DNA of 64,000 nucleotides from Celeribacter indicus (GTDB lineage Bacteria; Pseudomonadota; Alphaproteobacteria; Rhodobacterales; Rhodobacteraceae): the NCBI RefSeq assembly GCF_000819565.1, contig NZ_CP004393.1, positions 2,542,001 through 2,606,000 on the forward strand, given 5' to 3'. Below are positions 54,689 to 64,000 of the stretch, piece after piece. Both the position numbers and the translations under genes were made by a program. Below the pieces are notes generated by a model. That model searched no databases. It was given only the letters and a program-made list of their open reading frames with translations, and was not told the origin of the DNA. Within the stretch, counting starts at the first letter, position 1; each line of letters opens with the position of its first letter.

Positions 54689-56044
54689 ATGACAGAGACA
54701 CTTCATATCGTCGGCGGCGGCATGGCCGGATCCGAAGCGGCCTGGCAGGCCGCCGAAGCCGGCGTCGCGGTCGTGCTCCACGAGATGCGGCCGCAGATCG
54801 GCACCTTCGCCCACCAGACCGGCAATTTCGGCGAGATGGTCTGTTCCAATTCCTTCCGCTCGGATGACGACGAACAGAACGCGGTCGGGCTTCTGCACTG
54901 GGAAATGCGCCGCGCGGGCGGGTTGATCATGGCGACGGCGGACGCGCATCGCCTGCCGGCGGGGGGCGCGCTCGCAGTGGATCGCGAGCCCTTCGCAGAG
55001 GCGGTGACGCAGACGCTCAGATCGCATCCGAACATCACGACGGACCATGGCGAGATCACCGACCTGCCGACGGAGGGCAAATGGATCTTCGCCACCGGTC
55101 CGCTCACCTCCGCCCGGCTCGGGGAGGCCATCGCGCGGGAGACCGGGGCGGACCGCCTCGCCTTCTTCGACGCCATCGCGCCCATCGTCTATGCCGAGAG
55201 CATCGACATGGATGTCGCCTGGCTCCAGTCGCGTTACGACAAGGGTGAGACCGAGGAGGAGCAGAAAGCCTATCTCAACTGCCCGATGACGAAACCGCAA
55301 TACGAGGCCTTCATCGACGCGCTGCTCGCCGCGGACAAGACCGAGTTTCACGAAGGCGAAACCGCCGGCTATTTCGACGGCTGCCTGCCGATCGAGGTCA
55401 TGGCCGAACGCGGGCGCGAGACGCTGCGCCACGGGCCGATGAAGCCGATCGGCCTGACCAACGCCCACAGGCCCGCGGACAAGCCCTATGCCGTCGTACA
55501 GCTTCGCCGCGACAACAAGCTCGGCACGCTCTACAACATCGTCGGCTTCCAGACGAAGATGAAATATGGCGCGCAAGCCGATGTTTTCAGGATGATTCCA
55601 GGTCTGGAGAATGCGCGCTTCGCGCGTCTCGGCGGGATCCATCGCAACACGTTCCTCAATTCCCCGACGCTCCTCGACCACGAGATGCGGCTGAAATCGC
55701 GCCCCCATATCCGCTTTGCCGGGCAGGTGACGGGGGTCGAGGGCTATGTGGAAAGTGCGGCCATGGGGCTCCTCGCGGGGCGTCTCGCCGCCGCCGAGAT
55801 CCTCGGGCGCCGCCTGCCGCCCGTGCCGCCGGAAACCGCCATGGGTGCCCTCGTCACGCATATCACCGGCGGGGCGGAAGCGAAGACCTTTCAGCCGATG
55901 AACGTCAATTTCGGCCTCTTCCCGCCGCTCGAGGGCCTGCGCGGCGGCCGAAAGGGCCGCAAGGAACGCTACAAGGGCTACACCGACCGCGCCAAGGCGC
56001 TGTGGTCCGACTGGCTGGCCGCCCCGGAGGCCGTGACCGCATGA
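54689..56044 (+). CDS. trmFO: Methylenetetrahydrofolate-tRNA-(uracil54-C5)-methyltransferase
   Basis: A 451-residue folate/FAD-dependent enzyme that methylates U54 of tRNA. The FAD motif [20 protein letters not shown] is at the N-terminus, followed by [33 protein letters not shown] and the C-terminal FGLFPPLE. The ATG at 54689 is chosen because the family begins immediately with the FAD motif. The downstream small membrane protein overlaps its stop by 4 nt. Confidence 0.95.
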   Translation: MTETLHIVGGGMAGSEAAWQAAEAGVAVVLHEMRPQIGTFAHQTGNFGEMVCSNSFRSDDDEQNAVGLLHWEMRRAGGLIMATADAHRLPAGGALAVDREPFAEAVTQTLRSHPNITTDHGEITDLPTEGKWIFATGPLTSARLGEAIARETGADRLAFFDAIAPIVYAESIDMDVAWLQSRYDKGETEEEQKAYLNCPMTKPQYEAFIDALLAADKTEFHEGETAGYFDGCLPIEVMAERGRETLRHGPMKPIGLTNAHRPADKPYAVVQLRRDNKLGTLYNIVGFQTKMKYGAQADVFRMIPGLENARFARLGGIHRNTFLNSPTLLDHEMRLKSRPHIRFAGQVTGVEGYVESAAMGLLAGRLAAAEILGRRLPPVPPETAMGALVTHITGGAEAKTFQPMNVNFGLFPPLEGLRGGRKGRKERYKGYTDRAKALWSDWLAAPEAVTA

Positions 56045-56247
56045 ACTATGTCCTTGCCCTCCTCCTTCCGCCGCTGTCGATCCTGCTGACCGGACGTCCC
56101 GTCGTCGCAATCCTGACCTTCCTGATCTGGGTGCCCGCCATCATCTTCTCGGGCGGGCTCACCCATCCGATGTTCGTCATCCTCGCCTGGATCCTGATCT
56201 TCCAGTCCCGCGAGGATCGCCGCGAACGCCAATGGCGGAAGCGGTGA
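56041..56247 (+). CDS. Pmp3/YqaE-like small membrane protein
   Basis: A 68-residue protein with two hydrophobic segments (about 3-22 and 26-52) starting [14 protein letters not shown], which resembles the start of YqaE/Pmp3 proteins, and a basic tail. Pmp3 proteins affect membrane potential and salt tolerance in other organisms. It is translationally coupled to trmFO (4-nt overlap) and overlaps the gluQRS start by 16 nt. Confidence 0.75.
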   Translation: MNYVLALLLPPLSILLTGRPVVAILTFLIWVPAIIFSGGLTHPMFVILAWILIFQSREDRRERQWRKR

Positions 56248-57101
56248 GCGGCTACGTCACCCGTTTCGCGCCCTCGCCGACGGGGCCCCTGCATCTCGGC
56301 CACGCATTTTCCGCGCTGACCGCCTTCGGGCGCGCGCAGGAACGGGACGGCACCTTCCTGCTGCGCATCGAGGACGGCGACACGAGCCGGTCGCGCGCGG
56401 AATGGGAGGCGCTGATCTATGCCGACCTGCGCTGGCTCGGAATCTCCTGGCCCGATCCGGTCATGCATGTGACGGCGCGTGAGGAGATCTATGGAAACGC
56501 CTTGAAAACCTTTGCGGAAATGGGTCTCGTCTTCCCCTGCTCCTGCACTCGCCGCGACGTGCTTTCGGCGCTTTCGGCGCCGCAGGAAGGCGCGCCGATG
56601 GGACCGGACGGGATCGTCTATCCCGGCACCTGCCGCAGCCGCCCGATGTCCACGTTCCAGCCCGGTGAAGCGATCCGCCTCGACATGCGAAAAGCCGTTT
56701 CCTTTCTGGGGGATGTCGAGCGTTTCTCATGGGAGGAAACAGGCCCTTACGAGACCGGCGTCCACCGGCTCGATCCGCGCAGGCTTCTTGACGAGGTCGG
56801 CGACGTGGTGCTCGCCCGCAAGGAGATCGGGACCGCTGCCTATCACCTCTCCGTCGTGATCGACGACGCGGCGCAGGGCATCACCGAGGTCGTGCGCGGC
56901 GCCGATCTCATGGAGGCAACGCAGATACACCGGCTGTTGCAGGCGCTGCTCGACCTGCCGACCCCGCTCTATCACCACCACCGGCTGATCCGCGACACCG
57001 CGGGCAAGCGGCTCGCGAAACGCGCGGATGCAAAGGCGATCTCGAAATACCGCGAGGAAGGCGCGACGCCTGCCGATCTGCGCGCGATGATCGGGCTCTA
57101 G
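56232..57101 (+). CDS. gluQ: Glutamyl-Q tRNA(Asp) synthetase
   Basis: A 289-residue shortened glutamyl-tRNA synthetase paralogue that attaches glutamate to queuosine-34 of tRNA-Asp. The HIGH-type motif reads HLGH in [18 protein letters not shown], the KMSKS-type region is KRLAKR, and the zinc-site cysteines are in FPCSCTRRD and YPGTC. It lacks the anticodon-binding domain, as expected. The ATG at 56232 lies inside the preceding small gene. Its end overlaps the convergent hisI by 4 nt. Confidence 0.92.
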   Translation: MAEAVSGYVTRFAPSPTGPLHLGHAFSALTAFGRAQERDGTFLLRIEDGDTSRSRAEWEALIYADLRWLGISWPDPVMHVTAREEIYGNALKTFAEMGLVFPCSCTRRDVLSALSAPQEGAPMGPDGIVYPGTCRSRPMSTFQPGEAIRLDMRKAVSFLGDVERFSWEETGPYETGVHRLDPRRLLDEVGDVVLARKEIGTAAYHLSVVIDDAAQGITEVVRGADLMEATQIHRLLQALLDLPTPLYHHHRLIRDTAGKRLAKRADAKAISKYREEGATPADLRAMIGL

Positions 57102-57457
57102 CCCATCGGCGCCATGAGTTCGACGGTCTCGCCGTCCCGCACCGCGCGGTAGAAGCACGAGCGGCGGTTGGTGTGGCAGGCGGGTCCGGTCTGGTCCACC
57201 GTCACGAGGATGCAATCGCTGTCGCAATCGTAGCGGAAGTCGACAAGGCGCTGCACATGGCCGGAGGTCTCGCCCTTGATCCAGAAGCTCTGGCGCGAGC
57301 GGCTCCAATAGGTCACCCGGCCCGTCTCGAGCGTCGCCTCGACGGCCTCGCGGTTCATCCAGGCCATCATCAGCACCTCGCCCGTCGCCGCGTCCTGCGC
57401 GATGGCCGGGATCAGCCCCTTGTCGTCATAGGCCAGGGAAGCCGGATCAAAGCGCAT
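57098..57457 (-). CDS. hisI: Phosphoribosyl-AMP cyclohydrolase
   Basis: A 119-residue histidine-biosynthesis enzyme (third step). The catalytic/metal motifs are present: [40 protein letters not shown] and RSCFYR with the zinc cysteines. It is a stand-alone HisI without the HisE domain. No other his gene is adjacent. Confidence 0.95.
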   Translation of the reverse strand: MRFDPASLAYDDKGLIPAIAQDAATGEVLMMAWMNREAVEATLETGRVTYWSRSRQSFWIKGETSGHVQRLVDFRYDCDSDCILVTVDQTGPACHTNRRSCFYRAVRDGETVELMAPMG

Positions 57458-57521
57458 GTCTCAACCTTTCCATCTCCATGTGCATGCCCTATCTATGGGG
57501 CGGTGTCAGGAAAGGCAAACC

Positions 57522-57968
57522 ATGTCGACCGATCTCGCGAAACTCTATTCCGGCAAGCTGCTTGCCCTTGCCGCGGACATCCCGCATCTCGGCCGGCTCG
57601 AGGCGCCCGATGCGACCGTGCGCGAACGCGCCCCGCTCTGCGGCTCCACCGTGACCGTGGACATGCAGGTGCGGGACGGCCGCGTGACGGAATTCGCGCA
57701 GGATGTGAAGGCCTGCGCCCTCGGACAGGCGGCCGCGGCCATTGTCGGCGCGAACGTCATCGGACGTACCGGCGTGGAGCTCGCCGCCGCGCGCGACGCG
57801 CTCGCCGCCTTCCTGCGTGAGGACGGTCCGGTTCCCGCCGTCCCCTTCGACGGGTTCGAGGCGCTCCTGCCTGCGCGCGACTACAAGAACCGCCATGCCT
57901 CCATCCTCCTGTCGATCACCGCTGCCGCGAAGGCCTTCGAGGAGGCGCAGAGACAGGATTGCGCCTGA
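57522..57968 (+). CDS. IscU/NifU-like iron-sulfur scaffold protein
   Basis: A 148-residue protein of the IscU fold. Two of the usual cluster-binding cysteines are visible, Cys40 in APLCGSTVTVDM and Cys65 in DVKACALGQAAAAIV. At the third site, where IscU has His-Cys, this protein has His-Ala in NRHASILL, and another Cys lies at the extreme C-terminus. This short form occurs widely in alphaproteobacteria next to hisI. It is divergent from hisI. Iron-sulfur delivery is plausible but the missing cysteine leaves the mechanism open. Confidence 0.82.
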   Translation: MSTDLAKLYSGKLLALAADIPHLGRLEAPDATVRERAPLCGSTVTVDMQVRDGRVTEFAQDVKACALGQAAAAIVGANVIGRTGVELAAARDALAAFLREDGPVPAVPFDGFEALLPARDYKNRHASILLSITAAAKAFEEAQRQDCA

Positions 57969-58142
57969 TCTCCGGGAACGGCGACGTTCTCCCACCTCCC
58001 GCGACACCGACGCCCCCATGCCCGTCACTCCCAAAAGAAACCGCCGCACTTCGCGAGGAAGGCGGCGGCAGTCGGATCTGAGCTCCCGTCAGGCCGGGGA
58101 CGTGGCGGCGGGGCTGGCGTCAGATCACAGGCAGAAACAGGG

Positions 58143-58265
58143 TCAGACCAGGGCCGGAAGCGTCAGCCCCCCGACAAGGATCACCAGAAGCGCGACGGCG
58201 CCGATCATGTCCTCGACCAGCGTGGCCTGCGACCGCGCGACGACGGATTTGAGTTCCTCGATCAT
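58143..58265 (-). CDS. 40-residue single-pass membrane protein
   Basis: A short reverse-strand frame: an amphipathic start (MIEELKSVVARSQATLVED) followed by a hydrophobic helix of about 18 residues (GAVALLVILVGGLTLP) and a three-residue tail. GGAGG lies 8 nt before the ATG, a strong initiation signal. It follows recG on the same strand after an AT-rich region with an SOS-like box (58298-58312). Small SOS-induced membrane peptides of similar size exist (SidA of Caulobacter, TisB of E. coli), but no sequence relation to them is shown here. Confidence 0.65.
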   Translation of the reverse strand: MIEELKSVVARSQATLVEDMIGAVALLVILVGGLTLPALV

Positions 58266-58297
58266 CTGGCATCCTCCGGCAAGTTGGGGCGACATTT

Positions 58298-58312
58298 GTT
58301 GCTAATTTGTTC
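58298..58312 (-). promoter_or_regulatory. LexA-like (SOS) box upstream of the 40-residue protein
   Basis: On the plus strand GTTG-N7-GTTC; the alphaproteobacterial LexA site is GTTC-N7-GTTC, so there is one mismatch. It lies 33 nt before the start codon and just downstream of a possible TAAAAA -10. A perfect inverted repeat TGTTCTCA (58308-58315) / TGAGAACA (58344-58351) surrounds a DnaA-type TTATCCACA at 58319-58327. Confidence 0.45.
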
Positions 58313-58389
58313 TCATTTTTATCCACATCTGTAAAGAGATTTTTGAGAACATTTGTGAACAAAATCCTGCGAACCCCGCACAGACCGGG

Positions 58390-62652
<4,263 letters not shown>

Positions 62653-62758
62653 TCCAGTGCGAGATGATCCACGGGGTCAGAAAACATCTGAGGCACTCGT
62701 CTCCCGCCGGCACGGGAGCCAGGATGCGCCGGCGGCCACTCATGATCCATGGCGCCCG

Positions 62759-63478
62759 TCAGGCACCGATGGCGAATTGTTCGCCGAGCCCGTCCGAGCC
62801 CGGCTCGGGATCGCGCAGCACATAGCCGCGCCCCCAGACCGTTTCGATATAGTTGTCGCCGTCGGTCGCGGTCGCGAGCTTCTTGCGCAGCTTGCAGATG
62901 AAAACGTCGATGATCTTCAGCTCGGGTTCGTCCATCCCGCCGTAGAGGTGGTTGAGAAACATCTCCTTGGTGAGGGTCGTGCCCTTGCGCAGCGACAGCA
63001 ACTCGAGCATCTGGTACTCCTTGCCGGTCAGATGCACCGGCTTGCCGGTGGCGGTGACGGTCTTTGCGTCGAGGTTGACCTCGATCTTGCCGGTACGGAT
63101 GACGGACTGGGAATGCCCCTTCGAACGGCGGATGATCGCATGGATGCGCGCGACCAGTTCCTCGCGGTGAAACGGTTTCGTCAGGTAGTCGTCCGCGCCG
63201 AAGCCGAAGCCCCGGAGCTTGCTTTCGGTATCGTCGGCGCCCGAGAGGATGAGGATCGGCGTCTCGATCCGCGCGAGGCGCAATTGCCGCAGCACGTCAT
63301 GGCCGTTCATGTCGGGAAGGCCGAGGTCGAGCAGGATCAGATCGTAATCGTAGAGTTTCGCGAGGTCGATGCCCTCTTCGCCGAGATCGGTCGTGTAGAC
63401 GTTCAGGTTGGCGTGTGAGAGCATCAGCTCGATGCTTTTCGACGTCGTCGGATCGTCTTCAACCAACAAAATGCGCAT
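62759..63478 (-). CDS. ctrA: Cell-cycle response regulator CtrA
   Basis: A 239-residue OmpR-type regulator with Asp51 in [17 protein letters not shown] as phospho-acceptor, [20 protein letters not shown] around the conserved Lys, and the CtrA-specific winged helix [20 protein letters not shown] and [11 protein letters not shown]. CtrA controls division, motility and, in Rhodobacterales, gene-transfer-agent genes. GGAG lies before the ATG at 63478. A CtrA-like site upstream suggests autoregulation; sciP lies upstream on the same strand. Confidence 0.96.
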   Translation of the reverse strand: MRILLVEDDPTTSKSIELMLSHANLNVYTTDLGEEGIDLAKLYDYDLILLDLGLPDMNGHDVLRQLRLARIETPILILSGADDTESKLRGFGFGADDYLTKPFHREELVARIHAIIRRSKGHSQSVIRTGKIEVNLDAKTVTATGKPVHLTGKEYQMLELLSLRKGTTLTKEMFLNHLYGGMDEPELKIIDVFICKLRKKLATATDGDNYIETVWGRGYVLRDPEPGSDGLGEQFAIGA

Positions 63479-63551
63479 ATCGAGGGTCTCCGTATCGCTA
63501 TTCAAGTGCGTTCATGTTGCGTTCTTTTATTCACAAGATCATCAAAAATGG

Positions 63552-63566
63552 TTAACTACACGTTAC
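63552..63566 (-). promoter_or_regulatory. CtrA-like binding site upstream of ctrA
   Basis: TTAA-N7-TTAC on the plus strand, one mismatch from TTAA-N7-TTAA; the reverse strand reads TTAACCAT across its left half-site (63548-63555). It lies about 75 nt before the ctrA start. Confidence 0.55.
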
Positions 63567-63602
63567 CAGATGTAGCGAATTTCCAAATGCAACTCAAGGT
63601 TG

Positions 63603-63902
63603 TCATTCGCCGTCCTTGGTCCGTGTCTTCCGACCGCGCCTCCGGCTTGCGGTCGCCTTCAGCGCCGCCTCCCCATGTTCGGAGACCGCCGTCTTCCAGG
63701 AGGTGAACTCTTCTTCCGACAGTCCATAGCTCTCGAGCGCCTCCGTGAGCGAAATCAGCCCGAAGACGACGCCCCGCACCACGGCGGCCTTGCGCGAGGC
63801 CACCCAGCGGGTCGTGTCCTTCGGCGGGAGGTCGGCCCGTGTCATGATGGTCCCGTCGGGAAGGGTGACGGCGCGCGGACCGTCGACTTTTTTCAGATAC
63901 AT
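63603..63902 (-). CDS. sciP: SciP-type CtrA inhibitor (DUF1153)
   Basis: A 99-residue DNA-binding protein of the DUF1153 family. The signature KKVDGPRAVTLPDGTIMTRA, then LPPKDTTRWVASRKAAVVRG and YGLSEEEFTSW, is diagnostic. In Caulobacter SciP binds CtrA-activated promoters and blocks transcription by CtrA. Here it lies 124 nt upstream of ctrA on the same strand, so regulator and inhibitor are neighbours. The ATG at 63902 (MYLKKV) is chosen over a GTG three codons upstream because of GAGGGTGAG before it. The C-terminus is basic. Confidence 0.9.
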   Translation of the reverse strand: MYLKKVDGPRAVTLPDGTIMTRADLPPKDTTRWVASRKAAVVRGVVFGLISLTEALESYGLSEEEFTSWKTAVSEHGEAALKATASRRRGRKTRTKDGE

Positions 63903-64000
63903 GGATCTCACCCTCTTCGGAAATGGCCTGCCCCTTGTGCCGCAATCGCCTTAATGCCCGGTGAAACGGGGGGTTGAGAGTGTCGCGGATTTATCTATAT
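63903..64000. other. Upstream region of sciP at window edge
   Basis: About 100 nt to the window edge. Reading leftward it contains TTAAGGCGATT and AT-rich ends, which may be part of the sciP promoter. No gene is seen. Confidence 0.3.

Noticed and set aside
58319-58327. TTATCCACA, a perfect DnaA-box nonamer, as a possible origin
   Set aside because: Only one box is present and there is no cluster, no dnaA/parA neighbourhood and no extended AT-rich unwinding region. Kept only as a note at the SOS-like promoter.

Overview
The window is 64 kb of a high-GC alphaproteobacterial chromosome. Several things point to Rhodobacterales (the Roseobacter/Rhodobacter side): a ctrA-sciP pair next to ligA and recG, a Usg-family gene, long DUF3333-type PstA and long PstC, class II DAHP synthase, RTX proteins ending in a Hint domain, LexA-type direct-repeat boxes, and GyrA, LigA and TrmFO sequences of that type. 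No phage, insertion sequence or CRISPR array was seen. Genes are closely packed with many 1-4 nt overlaps. The one compositional outlier is a low-GC stretch at about 44.7-46.1 kb.

Layout. 1-4.1 kb: a truncated oligopeptide-type binding protein, a candidate small RNA, 3-hydroxybutyrate dehydrogenase with a patatin-like lipase, and a DUF502 membrane protein. 4.2-6 kb: pseudouridine salvage (psuK-psuG). 6-8 kb: rpsB-tsf with a structured leader. 8.4-15.5 kb: an orphan LuxR-type regulator, arginase, and a putrescine-type catabolic operon (transaminase, FAD amine oxidase, aldehyde dehydrogenase) with a GntR/FCD regulator whose operator is visible. 15.6-23.1 kb: the complete phosphate regulon phoR-pstS-pstC-pstA-pstB-phoU-phoB, read leftward, with a three-unit Pho box before pstS. 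23.3-29.4 kb: gamma-carbonic anhydrase, gmk, a PAS protein with a CtrA-like site upstream, a GNAT enzyme, class II DAHP synthase and a PQQ-type sugar dehydrogenase.

29.7-35.4 kb: a complete branched-chain amino-acid-type ABC importer (binding protein, LivG, LivF, LivH, LivM) followed by a MobA-like nucleotidyltransferase. 35.4-39.3 kb: two Hint-domain proteins, one a 935-residue RTX protein and the other a small relative lacking the expected Hint cysteine. 40.2-43.8 kb: a stress-type module (SRPBCC, Zn alcohol dehydrogenase, SDR, DUF2934, 54-residue zinc ribbon) with two matching GGGAAC-N16-TGTT promoters. 43.9-46.1 kb: a glycosyltransferase-like gene and an O-antigen-polymerase-like gene broken by a 12-C tract, next to the 3' end of tRNA-Leu(CAA).

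46.4-58 kb: mostly housekeeping (zinc peptidase, YqaA, DsbB, Usg, GyrA, porin-like protein, LysR regulator, TrmFO, GluQRS, HisI, IscU-like scaffold). 58.1-64 kb, read leftward: sciP, ctrA, ligA, recG and a 40-residue membrane protein with an SOS-like box.

The strongest leads are the poly-C switch, the long hairpin that holds the ligA ribosome-binding site, the 40-residue protein with a LexA-like box, the twin ECF-type promoters, the GntR operator shared with the polyamine promoter, and the small RNA at about 1.2 kb. I did not find a clearly new multi-gene system; these are local regulatory or structural oddities.
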